A DNA stretch of 64,000 bases from Nectonema munidae. Its lineage: Eukaryota; Nematomorpha; Nectonematoida; Nectonematidae. The position numbers and the translations under genes were made by a program. The stretch spans positions 1 through 64,000 of the forward strand of contig JAUIRK010001009.1 of NCBI GenBank assembly GCA_030549495.1, given 5' to 3'. Each line of letters begins with the position of its first letter. Positions within the stretch are counted from its first letter, which is position 1. The notes beneath the pieces were generated by a model that saw nothing but the letters and a program-made list of their open reading frames with translations, did no database searches and was not told the DNA's origin. Of this stretch, positions 32,065-44,580 are shown in pieces.

Positions 32065-33975
32065 CAGTGGCGGTTCTAGATTTTCAAAAGTGAGGGGGCC
32101 AAACATTTTTAAGAGCCAAGTTTTTAAAAAGTTGTAAAGAAATAGGTTTAAAACTTATCAATTTTTTTCATGAGAATTGCTTATCGATATTTAGAATTCT
32201 GAAACTTTTGTTTTTTATAATCAATATGGGTGGTGCTCTCACGTTCCGATGCCATCAGAGACCTCAAATGAAATGTGCTCTTGGTCTAAGATTCACCCGT
32301 CCAGATAAGAGAGATATTTCTTCCCCTGGATGCAAAACCCACTCAAAAAAATTAAATTATAAAAAGTTTCGAGTAAATTTTAAATCCAAGGTATTTGATG
32401 TGGAGGGGCCAACATGGTTCTTAAGAAATAAAATGGTAAAAGTAAACATTATATTTATCTCAAAAAGCTTTACCTGTAAACTAGATAATTATTTTTTTAT
32501 CCCTGGGGAAATATTATACTCATTTTTTAAAAATGATTTTCTAGTTTTGATAATTTATTAAATTTTAATTATAGTAAAATTGAAAACCGAAAAGAATTTG
32601 CCCCCCTCCCCCTTTCAAACTATTCTACACCACACTCAGAAATCACAAGTTGTAATTCTTCACAACCATTAAATAATGTATTGCCATCAAAATATGGCTG
32701 ACTACAATTGCTTGAATGTCAGCTCATTTTTCATCATCATCACATGTTCCTATGATATGCGCTTATTATCCTGTTATATGACTGTGAGGCAATCAATGGA
32801 AGTTTTAATTATACAGTTCACGAAAAAATAGAGTTCGAATTGTCTTTAAAATGTAAGAAACTGAATTTCAAACAATATCAGTCCTCATTTTGATCCAAAT
32901 ATACAGTAATTCTATAAAGATCCTTCATATCACATTTTCAAAACAAAAAGTTGCATTAATGGAGATATCGATCAGTTAGTTGTTTTAACTAGGTTATTTA
33001 AATTTGAAAATTAGGAAAATCTTTGAAAATTCGCAGTTAAATCAGATATAAAAATAAAGTAAATTATCAATTGTAAAATTTAGTTAATTTAATTGATTTT
33101 ATAAATGTTTTTTTAGGTACTTTTTTTCACTTGAGAAAATTTTTTATTAACTTTTTGTAACTAGTTCATTCAACTGATTTTTGAGTTAGTATAATTTTAT
33201 GATAAGCACAAAATAGTCAAAAAAAACTCTTTTCACTGCATGTTATTTCAACGCAAAGTTTAACATATTCACCATTTTGAAATTTTTTTTTTATAAAAAA
33301 TTCTGTTAAAAGCATATTTATCAACATACATTTTTTTGATAACCTCTGAAGAAGTCGATATATCGGGTGATGCGAATAATATTAATGTAAGTTATGCCCA
33401 AAAGTGAAGCTTTATAAACTATATGAAGGTATTTTGAAGCAATTTTGTATTATGTAAAATGACTCTTATTTTCTTTCAGGCCTTTTTACGGTAGGTTCGA
33501 GTACAGCAGTTTGTGAAAGAAGTTTTTCAATCGGATCCTTCTAGAAGAAACAATTTAATATTTCTTTCTTTTATGAAAGAATATACTAAAAAAATTGACA
33601 TAGAAAAATTCATAATTTTTTTTTCAAATAAAAGAAGACTTACATTTTAAAGAAGTCATCAATTTCTTACTTTTTTGTTTTTCAAGTTAAAAACTTTTTG
33701 CAAAATTCTATGAATTTTAGAAAAGAATACTCTCAATTGTTGTTATTCAAACTTTTTCATTTCAAGTAATGAAGATCTCATTTTTTTGGTGTTGTTAGTT
33801 TTTGTTGTCAAATAAATTCAGAACCTGAAGAAGGAGGTAAGAATTGCAACCGTTACTGATTGGAATAAAGTTAACTAATAAGTTTTTGAAATAGTTAAAA
33901 CTTTTTAAAATTAATTAGACTCCAACTTTGCCCCCCCCCCTCCCCCCCTAGAAAAAATTTCTTGGTACGTCTCTG
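32065..33975. mobile_element. Cluster of hAT-like ends and a transposase scrap
   Basis: CAGTGGCGGTTCTAGA at 32065 followed by GAGGGGGCC resembles, inverted, the sequence at about 32598-32640 (CCCCCCTCCCCC...CCACACTC) and another end at about 33925-33975 (CCCCCTAG...TACGTCTCTG). Between them, near 33480-33535, GSSTAVCERSFSIGSF matches the hAT C-terminal ERSFS block. This suggests an old hAT element and a short non-autonomous relative. Confidence 0.6.
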
Positions 33976-34599
33976 ATTTAACCCAAATAAAATTTAGGGA
34001 TATAATTGATAGGAGATATCTTTTTTCGTCAAAGTATCAATTCTATTAACCAAATTTTCAATTTTCAAAACAAAAAAATCCATGGAACAGAGGTGTAATG
34101 CGCTAGAAAAATGACAAAAATAAAGTCAATTTCAAAATTTATCACAGCGAAAAGAAAGAGTCTCTATTTTCCAACTTAGAGTAGAAAAAAAAAGATAAAG
34201 CTAAGAGCTCCTTTTTGTTACAATCTGTATTGTTGGAAATCACTATCATTCGGGTTTAGATGTGCTACAACGCACAACAACTGCGAGTGTTTGAGGCTTG
34301 AATTGCCACTTTACTTTTCTTTGCTGCATTTTTATTCCTTTTCTTTTAAATTCGATTATAATTTGAATGAAAAAAGTATAACTTAGTCATTGGAATCATA
34401 AAGGTTTATTTGTTTAAGCGTGTTATATCACTCATTCACTCATCGGTATATCACTTAGTCTTATCATTCATCAGTTTATAATCAGAAATTATAATCCTAA
34501 ACATGTTAATTTAAAACACTACTCAGAACATTTCCAATTATTTCATCTAGTTTCTTATTTTTCATACTTGTTATATATAGGCCAATCAATGGATCAAAG
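33976..34599. other. Intergenic, no gene seen
   Basis: AT-rich; nothing that I can support. Confidence 0.5.
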
Positions 34600-35720
34600 A
34601 ATAAAAATTTCAAGTTTATTTAGTGAAACTATTGAAATTTCATTTTTGAAGGCTGCATTGGGAGAAATGTTTCTCTGGATACATATACATTTCTAACTTT
34701 TGATGAAAAAATCTAGATGACAGAAATCGAGATGATAAGATATCTCCAATCAGAAAGATCCATGCCCATTTATATAGTTTTTTTCTGATTTCTGGACTCC
34801 AAATAGAGCTGTTACATTAGATGAGTGATTGGTCAGTTTCAGAGGAGGCTGCAATATTAAAATATATGACCCTAAAAAACCTGGCCACTACAGTTAAATA
34901 TTTTACCATCTCAATGATGCAAAAAGCTTCTATTACATGAATCTTGAAATATACAATTCTGGTTCATCAAATAAGGAGTACTTTTCTTCTAAGAACATTA
35001 TAAAAAGATTAGTAAGTGACACAGATTTACCACAGGGTTATGGTATATACATGGATAGGTTTTTCACTTCTCATGACATTGCCTAGTGGGTTCTTTCAAA
35101 ATAGTACACTGTATGTGGCACTGCGATGTCATCCAGAAGGTTTTTACCAAAAGTACTTCACTCAACTTACCTGCTCAAACTTAGAGAGTGCAAGTCGCGT
35201 ATAGTTTACTTTAGCTTACATTCCAGGAAAACATGCAACCCGTAACTTGACGTTCACTCTCATCTCAACACAGAAAAAAGATTGATATCTCTTCTAATTA
35301 CGGCAAACCAGAATCATTATTAAAATAAAACAAGTATAAGAGTTGTGTCCAAAGAATGGTAAAATAATACAGGAGTTACACGCCATGTAAAAGATGGACA
35401 ACGGCAGCTTTTTCCAAATTGCCAAATTCAATGCATCTGACGACTTTCCTTTAGTGGTACAAAAAGTTCGCATTTTGTCTAAATGAAGAAGCTATGAAGA
35501 TAAGATCACAAACTCCTCAAATAAATCTGAAAACAAAGAATATTTTAAATTTCTATGGTTTTGCCAGAGCCAATTTTCCGAAACACCAAGTAGTAGATGT
35601 TTTTGTATGATATGTAAGCCAAAGAGAAGCAGCATTACTAGAAAATGCAAAAAAATGTTCAAAGTACATGGGGAAAGTTCACACTCAGTTTCTTTTGCCT
35701 TTTTTGAGTAAGCATTTCTC
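34600..35720 (+). mobile_element. Second piggyBac remnant
   Basis: In-order pieces: the DE-LVSFRGGCN block near 34815-34855, FYHLNDAKSFYYMNLEIYN and GYGIYMDRFFTSHDIA near 34905-35085, and a cysteine-rich C-terminus (RCFCMICKPKRS, RKCKKMFKVHG) near 35595-35670. The LVSFRGGC stretch is nucleotide-identical over more than 20 bases to the copy at 27.6 kb, so the two belong to one family. Many stops. Confidence 0.75.
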
Positions 35721-35805
35721 ACTTTCCACCTGCTATTTTGTTTTGAAAATAATGATGCACCTGTTTTTATTTTATTTTATTTTAAATTTTATTTTTAGGA
35801 TATAC

Positions 35806-35855
35806 AGTAAAATCTCGCTATTTTCCCCCCCTTCGGGGGCCGCCAAAAGGGGGTA
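35806..35855 (+). repeat. Possible pogo/Tigger-type terminus
   Basis: ACAGTAAAATCTCGCTATTT followed by a C-rich and G-rich pair (CCCTTCGGGGG) resembles the ends of Tigger-like elements. No matching right end is seen; the sequence runs straight into the homopolymer block. Confidence 0.45.
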
Positions 35856-36351
35856 TTGGGGGGGGGGGGGCATAGGGGGGGGGGGTTTGTAAAAACTTTT
35901 TTTTTTTTTAAAAAAAAATTTTTTTTAAAAAAAAATTTTTTTTTTTTTTTATTTTTTTTTTTTTTTTCTCACCCCTCCAAAAAAGTGGTTTGCTGGCTTT
36001 TTTTTTGGGGGGGGTCTCAGCTTTTTTTTTTCTTAAAACACCCCCCCCTTTCTTTTTTTGGGCTTTTCCCTTCTTTGTTTTTTTAATTTTCGTGCCCGGC
36101 CCCCTCTCTTTTTGGTTTTTTGGAATTGATCCCTTTCCTTTTTTTTTGTTTTCTTTTTCTCTTTCTTTTTTTTTTTTTTTTTTCTTTTCTTCCTTTCCTC
36201 TCCCCTCCCCTTTGGGGGAAAAGAGTGGTGGGGGGGGGGGCCGCTTGTTGGGGTTGGGGAGGTCCGTTCGCCTCTTTTTCTTTTTTTTTTCCTTTTTTTT
36301 TTTTTCGCAAACATTTCCCTCTTCTCCTCCTCTTTTTCTTTTTTTTTTTTT

Positions 36352-36383
<32 letters not shown>

Positions 36384-36582
36384 TAATTTTTTTTTTTTGG
36401 TTTTTTTTTTCTTCCCCCCCCCGGCGGCGGGGTGGGGGGGGAGCATTTAGGACCTTTCTCTCTCTTTCCTTGTCTTTGTTTTTGGGTGGGAGGGGTAAGG
36501 GTTGGGGTGGTGGGGTGTGGTTCTTTTCTCTTCTTGTGGTTGGGTGTTTGTGTGGGGGGGGGGGGGGGGGGGGTTTTTGTTG

Positions 36583-36621
<39 letters not shown>

Positions 36622-36802
36622 GGGGCGTTGGGGGGGGGGCGTCCCCCCCCCCTTCTTCTTGTTGGGGGGGGGGGGCGTTTTGTTTGGTTTTTTTTTTTTG
36701 GTTTTTTTTTTTTTTGTTGGTTTGGGTTGGGGGGGTTTGTGGGGGGGGGGGTGGTGGTTGGGTGGGGGTGGGGTGTGTTTTTTTTCCCCCTCCCCTGGGT
36801 GG

Positions 36803-36848
<46 letters not shown>
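35826..36848. repeat. One-kilobase block of G and T homopolymers
   Basis: Almost wholly runs of T and G with some C, nearly no A, including G runs of several tens of bases. It opens frames of 100-330 codons on both strands that are only proline/lysine or glycine/phenylalanine runs; none is a gene. Composition changes abruptly at both edges. Most likely a base-calling or assembly artefact. Confidence 0.85.
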
Positions 36849-36849
<1 letters not shown>

Positions 36850-39800
36850 GGTATTCAGCTGTATTTCAAAAAAATTATATAAATATTTAACGCCATCTAC
36901 TCTCAAAAAAATTCGAAAAAATATAATTATTTCAATGATTTTCCGTTAAATAAAAAATTATAAAAATATTTAAACTTTTTCAAATTTACATGTTACTTAG
37001 AAAAAATCGATAATGGAAAAATTTTCGACAAATCGGTCTTAAAACAAATATTTGTGTGGAGTAAATGTGGAAGGTAAAAAATACTCATTTTTAAATCTTA
37101 ATTATCTAAACTGAATCATAGATGATATTTTTTATTTAAAAATATTATCATTGCAATGGTTTATACGCATTTGATTGTTTGGGCAGTTTCTGATGAGTGC
37201 ATGAAACAATAATTTAGTAATTATTGAAAATCGATATATGTGTATGGCATTAACGTGTACTCAAGAAGTTCAAAAAAGAAAATAAAGCAAATCAAAGAAA
37301 GAATTGTTATTTAATGAAGCAAAACCAAAAAGACTATAAGTTTATACAATGGCATGAACAAGTTTCACTGCATATTTGCAGTTACAATACAAAAGTTGGC
37401 AAAACGATTCATAACAAATATTTTTTGTAATAAAGCAAAATAAAAGCTTAAATTTAAGAACGAAAATGTCGTAAAGAATGTTTTTGGACAAAGTGTGTGT
37501 ATTTCTTGCTTTAGTATTTAATTTAACATCCCTTTGCGCAACCACAACACAAAATCAAAGTACGATCCTTGCAAACAAATTTGCCCACTCCCTACACTTT
37601 CTTGTTCCGCCTTTCCAGGCTTGCATTAGTCGAAGAGCAGTAAGTAGCCTTAACGGTGGCTGTTGCAGTTCGTTCATAAGTTTCCGTAAGAAAGCAGATT
37701 TCCAGTACATTTTCATAGGCCTTTCAGCCAGAGCTAAGCTAGATGATACCTTATAAAACTATTCCTGCCTATTTTACAAAAGATGGGCATGCAATTTGAT
37801 TAGCTTTCGCAATTACCCAGATGTTATTAGCAGCAACGTGGAGAAAACATTTGTAAAAATCGCCATTGCCCATCATCTTGAAGCGTTATATATAACAGCT
37901 ATAATTTCGAAGCATCCTTTTGAAAACGTCTACTCCAGATGTATATATATTAGTTGTTGTCTAAGATTTTTTGTACTTGTTTTTTTATCCAAATGTACCA
38001 ATTTTTAAAAGATATTGTCTCGAACCGGAATAAACAGGTTAAAAAATTTTTTGGAATGCCTGTGTAGAATGTAAAAGGTCAAAGACGAATACTGTGTTAA
38101 TAAAAACATACTTTTACATCCTGTCAAACGGAAACTATTTAGGTATGCAAGGCGTAGGCCTAAATATTCTATAGTTGCTAACAAGGAACTTTGGCGCATA
38201 TACAAAATTCATCACACATGAAAAATCTGTCAACATAAATACTAGAGCCAGGAAATAAGCACATATCTAAAACTAATCTCTTGACAATGTTAGCAAATTT
38301 GGAATACTCCATATCTAAAAATCGAGTCTGAAATATTTCACTAGAAAAAAGGATAAAAATTCTATAGCTTATCTATAGTTACACAGTTTGTTGAAGACTA
38401 ATATTGATATGAGAAATTTGTATTGAATGCATCTTACCGCTACCAATCTAACAAATTGTCGCTTTCTCCCTTTGAATCAAATCATATGAAAGTACGAATG
38501 ATAATGAACACATCTCTATTATTAACTGCAGCTTTCAAAAGTGGATTTGTGTATTTTTCAGAAGATATATTTGACGTCAATCTGTTGGTCTTTTTATTGC
38601 GGTATATAACAGACGAGCGAATGAAGCCAGCAAATGCTCGATTGGATGAAGAAACGAAGTTGAATATTACCTGTAATTTTAATCTTTCTCTGTTGAATTC
38701 GGTGAAGAAAAGACAAAAATATTTTATTGCATCTTTCACATTTTTGGCATTACCTTTTGGACAAGTGTGGGAAAAAATATGTTTCTTCAAGATCTGCTTA
38801 CCCAAAAAATTATGTCCATCTGGTTCTTTGAGGGAATCTTTCTCTCTTGTTCAATTTCTGCCTCTTAATCTGTGTTTTTGAAATCAGGCGTTCACATCAC
38901 TTAGGGAAAAAACATCTGAAGCAGAAGTTTGCCATTCAAAGTATACCTGTTTCAAAACCTGAAGACTTCACTGTATAAAAAGAAGAAGGATTAGAAAGAT
39001 CGAGTGAATGGAATAAAAACTTTCAATACACAAATGGTGCGCCTTCAGCCAGAACACAGTATTTACTGACGTTGTTTGCCTCAAGTTCGCAAAAAATGTC
39101 ACTGTATTGCATTCTGTCGAACGCAGTGTGAATTTGTTTTAAGTATTGGAAAGCATTCACGTGTTGAAAATTTTAAACAATATTTTTTTACCCTTGAAAC
39201 CAATTTGAAAGCCTTTTTCAACTCTTCTGGTGGCATATTCCATTCCAGATTTTTCTCTTCTGTTGGCATAATCAGCCATATTTTATTCCAGACGTATAAG
39301 CAGAAAAATTGGTTTATACAAGTTTTCTGAAGAAATGGCCTAATTATATGGCTAATAATGCAATGAAAACAAAAATAAGATATCTAAACAACTGACTTTT
39401 ATTATAGTTCAAAGTTTGATCTATAAAAAAATCTATATTTTTGGTATTTGTTATGTAAATACTAGTTAGACGTATAAAATGGAAGCCCACTTTTTAACAG
39501 CAATGTTGACGTGCTTCACTTCAAGTAAAGAAGTAAAAGCGTAGAAAACAGCAGAGTACGTATCAATAGCATGCCTAGCGTAATTTGTTATATTCCAACA
39601 TATTTTTGATTTACCATTCCTACTACCAGGTGTTAGTCTCCTTCCATATCTTCTGTAAAAATAAAGATAAAATCTGATTCAATGAAACTATGTCCCAAGT
39701 GCAAACAAATCGGATGAAAGTAACCTTCCATGCTCTCCATATAAAATAGAAAACATGAAATGACCCTGGCTGATTTCAAGTTTCCATTATTATTATTATT

Positions 39801-40006
39801 ATTATTATATTTTGATGCTCGTAAAAATATTGTATTGTGATTATTTTGGTAAATTTATGCTAGAGCACGCATTTTTATTCGAACGTTTCGTTTTCTCTCC
39901 GTCTTTGCCGAAGCACGTGAAAATTAGTTATAGTTAAAAATAAGTTAAAGTTAGTCTATAGTGCGGCACTCCTTCCAATAAACAAAACCAGCTGTGAACA
40001 ATCAAA
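36849..40006. other. Intergenic with unassigned frames
   Basis: A 92-codon plus frame at 37478-37756 starts with a signal-peptide-like segment (VFLALVFNLTSLCATT), but its minus strand is also open. A 152-codon plus frame at 38423-38881 overlaps a 107-codon minus frame. None resembles a family I know. An (ATT)n tract lies near 39786-39810. Confidence 0.35.
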
Positions 40007-40148
40007 AGGTACCGTGGCGTGTTTTCATCGAGAAGGCACACTTGCGCCGCTTGTATCGAACTATGACGAAAGTCGGCTTGATGCGGGCTCGAACTCAACA
40101 AGACTTTGACTTATCGAAACCGAGTACCTGACGAACCTTACTCACGCC
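40007..40148 (-). repeat. tRNA-derived SINE, copy A
   Basis: About 140 bp, 80-90 percent similar by eye to copy B at 44441. Read on the minus strand it starts GGCGTGAGTAAGGTTCGTCA (A-box-like) with a B-box-like GAGTTCGAGCCC, then a shared body ending in GTACC. Confidence 0.8.
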
Positions 40149-43100
40149 ATGTAAATGGCGTTACTTTCACTGTTTCCTATTCGTTTTTGGTATTTAACCA
40201 GGTTTTTGATTTTTTCATTTGTTTCATCAAATAGCACACAAAGATACCAAAATTCTATTAGTATTGATATGGGTTAGGTATACTTTATTTTGACTAAATT
40301 AAGTCTGAGATTTTGCTTGTCAAGCACTACTCCGTCTTTATTATGTTATAAACAAACTCCTTTGGTTTTTTTTTGGAGCGAGTTGCAATGTGTGCGTTTT
40401 CGAACCCAATCTTCAACTTAACATTGTATTTCTTAACAAGTAACCCAATCTGCGCACTTTTTCATTCGTTTGTCAACGTAATATCTTCTATTTTAAAAAA
40501 GATTTTTTAAGACTGTAATGGTTTCTGTTTGTGCGCATGTATTTATTTTTTATTTGACATTGTCAAAATCTATTCAATTAGCGTTAGAAGACGCTGTCTG
40601 AAAGAAACATGATTGGTTTAGTTTTTTTTGAAAAAAATCACTCAATTATTTGATATTGATTTTTTGTACGCTCAGTCCATTTTTTGTTTCAAGGGAAAAC
40701 CCGAAATCAATTTCCCTTTACGTTGGTGTTTTTATTTCACATCCTTCGAACAACGATAGAAAAAAAGACTATTAAACAATAAAATAATACTTTTACATTT
40801 TAAGGCTGAGTGGGGGCCAATATAAATATTCTTTCGCCACTTTATCGCCTTTATCAATGTTTTTAAAAAAAGTTAGGAAATGTAATGACAGAGAAAGTTA
40901 TTTTTACACTTCATGCCTCATGGGGTAAAAAGCCTTTTTTTATTCAAAAAGCGCCATGAAATGTAATTTACACATAATTGTCAGCTAAATCGATACAGCC
41001 AAAATTATAAAAATCTTTTCATTATAATAATTTGTATCAATCGAATCTTCTAAAAAAATAACCTATTTTGTTAAAACTATGGCGCATTTATTATTTTGCA
41101 ACTCATCATCAGTCATCTCTACTTGCTTTCTGTTCCTCAACAATTAGCCATTGCGATTAATTCATCAACATAGATGAATCAAAATGGCGTGTGATACTTC
41201 AAAATGTTGCAAATTTTATACGGAATTCGACACAAATTTCAACATAGATTATTATTATTGATCAAAACTTTGTTTTCAAAAGTTTCCAAATTAAAAGACC
41301 TCTTTTTCATTGAAGCGATAGCTACTTTTGGCTAAATAATGCGCTAACACCCCTCATTATGAAAAACACTAGAACTTGCTTTTATCTATATTTTTACCGA
41401 TTATTATTAATCTTGTCGTGTAAAGCATACAGCAATCCAAACTCGTTTTAAGTTGAATCAAAACGTGTAACCCATCAAAAGTGAATTTGAATATAGGATC
41501 TGTTTTCCATAATAATTATTCATTAAAATTAACTTTTTAAATCAAGTTCTTACTTTAATACTAATTTCAACATTGATTATTTTTATTGTAAATTTATTTC
41601 CCAAATTTTAAAATGAAAAAACAGTTTTGGGCTATATGGATAATACTTTTCATCAACTGCTATCTTATAAAATAATCTTTTTATCAAAGTTAATCATATT
41701 AATAATCCTAAGAATAAATGTTCACAAGAATCGATATATTTCATACAAATTAATTAAAATCATATTGTTATTCATTTTTAATCTCTAGAGCAAATGATAT
41801 TATATGCATAAACATTTAAAAAAGGATGAATGTTTGGAGGCATTTAGGTGATCATTATATTTTTATACAGTTGAATTAGACGGAGGCTAATTTTTAACCC
41901 CCTTTTTCTTTTCCCCATTTAGAATAACATTTGAATTGATATTTGGAGAATGTCATGATATAAAACAAAGGGGGCATTTGTCAATATTAGAAAGTTTCAC
42001 TGAAAAAAGGTAGTTTTAAAATGTTCACTATATCTTTGTACTTTTTAAAAATAATAATAATTTTAAAAATAATCTTTTTCCTGGATTGAGACCGAGTATC
42101 ATGTATTATATAGAAATGAAGGATGCATATATTGTTATTCCTTTCATCCATTTTGCGTAGACTTATATCAATAATACAGACTGGGGATAACTTGGATTAA
42201 AAATCAGAGATGCCTTTAGTTCAAGCGATTTATTTATTGATCCTCATTTCATTTTGGGTTCTCTTCACATTGGAGGCTTAATTTTTCAATTTGTGCAAAT
42301 AAAAAATCTATTTTCACAGATTGGATGAGAGATGCAATGTTTTTTTACAAAGTTAGAGTTGAAGTTTAATGTGCGCTCACCTTCAGAACGACTGATCTAG
42401 TGAACATTTTAGATATATTTTTTAATAAATTGAAGAAGTAAAGATTTCTTGATCATACTTAATATTAATATAGTTTTTTAGGCTAAAGTTTTCTTTTTAT
42501 AGTTTAAAAGCAATTTATAATTTTTTTAGCTTTATCCGATTCAAAATCGAAGGGGGACAGAATGTTCTCCACTTCGAGTACTTGATCAGAAGCCGGTTTT
42601 AATGTCCCACAAAGACTTTGCTAGACTCTTATTTATTTGTCGTGTCGTGCCTTGATAAATAGATTTGAGTATGCAATAATCTCTATTACACCTATCTATA
42701 CCTTTATGTATATATATAGATGTGTATGTGTGTGTGTGTGCATGAAAGGAAAATATTTATAATAGAAATCTACGTGACAAAGGTTCAGATATATTCATCA
42801 AATATCTTTAGGCCAAAAAGACCTTGTGACTTATGTTATACTCACACTTTTTGAATAATCCGATTCCAAAGTTGATTCCATGCATTCTATCAAATATCTT
42901 TCAAAAATGCTAGGTATTTTTTCCTCTTACAAATGATATCAACGTGCATTCATAAATACAAAAAGACATACAAAGATTCGCACTGATAAGACAAGGCCAA
43001 CTCACATATAATCCTAATATCAAGGTTTTTTCTTGAAACTTCTCTCGAGGTACTTTTACTTTTTTAATATTTTGCGTATTTATTTCTTCAAGCCTCTTTC

Positions 43101-43330
43101 ACTATAACTGCTATATTTTTTAAATCTCTTCTCATAAAATTTTTTATGTGAAAGCTAATAAATGATGAAGAGGTGATCGATGATCTAAGCACGTCAGTTT
43201 GATTCATGGTAGTTACTCTTTCTCATCTCCACTTATCGAAGCCCATTTTCCCTTGAACGCGATATAGACATTTAAAAAACATATGAAAAATTGGATTATA
43301 CAAAGAGTACAGACGTTAGACACTCTAAGG
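40149..43330. other. Intergenic, no gene seen
   Basis: Over 3 kb of AT-rich sequence without a usable frame. A short (TATG)/(TG) microsatellite is near 42705-42742. Confidence 0.5.
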
Positions 43331-43400
43331 CAGGGTTCCCAACCTTGTTTTGCTGAGGACCCCCTAAAATAATTTATAAGCCTCATGGACCCCCAACTGC
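43331..43400. repeat. hAT-like terminus
   Basis: CAGGGTTCCCAACCTTGTTT and GAGGACCCCCTA have the form of ends of short hAT elements in many animals. No partner end found; an 89-codon frame just downstream (43419-43688) is unrecognised. Confidence 0.45.
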
Positions 43401-43700
43401 AAAAACTTAATATTTCAGGTGTTTAATCCTTCAAAGCAAGATGTGTTCCTAGTAGAAAAAAATTATGGTGCAAATAGACACGAAGCAGAAGTAGGTTTAT
43501 TCAGAAATTCTAACGGTTTATTTATAAAATTAATTTTACCAAAAGTAAAACTTCCTTGCTTGGGCGAGTACCAATTAAAACTTCGAACTTGTTTAAGAAT
43601 TGATATTCGCGGTTTAGGACGATTGAGGCTGACAAATTTAAAACAAAGTTTCTTTTCAAACACTCCCTCTATGCCCCCCCTCCCCTGAATGTTGGGAAGC

Positions 43701-44440
43701 GTCGCCTAAGCTTTCTTTAATTCAAAATGCGGGGTTTAGTTTTGTAAAAGTAGCAATAGTTGTTAGTATTAAATTGGTGAATCTTCTAGAATGAAAGCGT
43801 GCATTGACCTTATGCCCACAGCTAAATTGCGGCCTTGAAGGAACTGCCCTATATTTATAGGTATTCCTTTGAGAGTAGCACTGAACGTAACTAAATCATG
43901 CAAAATATAGCTGTCATTTGACGTACACTAAATTTTGTTATTGCGCGCAACTTTATCTCTGTAAGAAATCAATCTTTTTGTTTTAGTCTTTCACATATCA
44001 TTTGCGAATCTGATAATGATCCAGAGTAAATTTGGATTTAATTCCAATTGTTTCAGTGGAATATTCAAGGAGTTTGTCCTTAAAACTTTGGATATTCTCA
44101 GAGGGTTGTTGCTTAAGAATGCAATTATTTTATTGCGATTTCATAGCTAATATCATATTGAGGTTAAATCGGTCTTTCTAAAATGTTAAATCTTCTTTGG
44201 CTGACATTAAATCAAGTTTTCATCGATTTAAGGACGGGATTCTCATTCAAATCTTCCTGTTTTAGCCTTGTTAAATTTTGAAGATTTTTAATTTAGCATT
44301 TAAAAAATTTCTAAATTATCAAAAAAAATTACTTCTATGTATTTCAATAAAACGCAGACAGAATGTATCATTCTGCCTTAAATTAAAACAAAATAGAGCT
44401 TTATATACAACATTCAATATTGCGGGATTGTTAAGGTAAA
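43701..44440. other. Intergenic, no gene seen
   Basis: Nothing that I can support. Confidence 0.5.
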
Positions 44441-44580
44441 GGTACCCCGGGGTGTTTTCATCGAGAAGGCACAATTGCGCCGCTTGTATCGAACTATGAG
44501 GAAAACAGGCTTGATGCGGAATCGAACCCAAAACCTTGAGTTATCGAATCCAGGATCTAACCAACCCTACTCACGCCCCC
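44441..44580 (-). repeat. tRNA-derived SINE, copy B
   Basis: The best-preserved copy. On the minus strand: GGGCGTGAGTAGGGTTGGTT as the A-box region, GGTTCGATTCCGC as a near-perfect RNA polymerase III B box, then CATAGTTCGATACAAGCGGC and TTCTCGATGAAAACACC as the body. The tRNA-like head plus unrelated tail is the SINE plan. Confidence 0.85.

Noticed and set aside
32208-32561. 117-codon plus-strand frame
   Set aside because: Lies within the hAT-like repeat cluster; composition and lack of any motif suggest chance.
35908-36949. Frames of 332, 319, 152, 137 and 126 codons
   Set aside because: Pure proline/lysine or glycine/phenylalanine runs produced by the homopolymer block; not genes.
38423-38881. 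152-codon frame as a host gene
   Set aside because: The opposite strand is open for 107 codons over the same stretch and neither translation shows a domain; left as unassigned.
39786-39810. CRISPR-like or other array
   Set aside because: Simple (ATT)n microsatellite; no spacer-repeat structure anywhere in the window.
44441-44580. A genuine tRNA gene
   Set aside because: The B box is good, but the head does not close an acceptor stem by eye, and the same unit with its unrelated tail recurs at 40007 and 61176, so it is a SINE.
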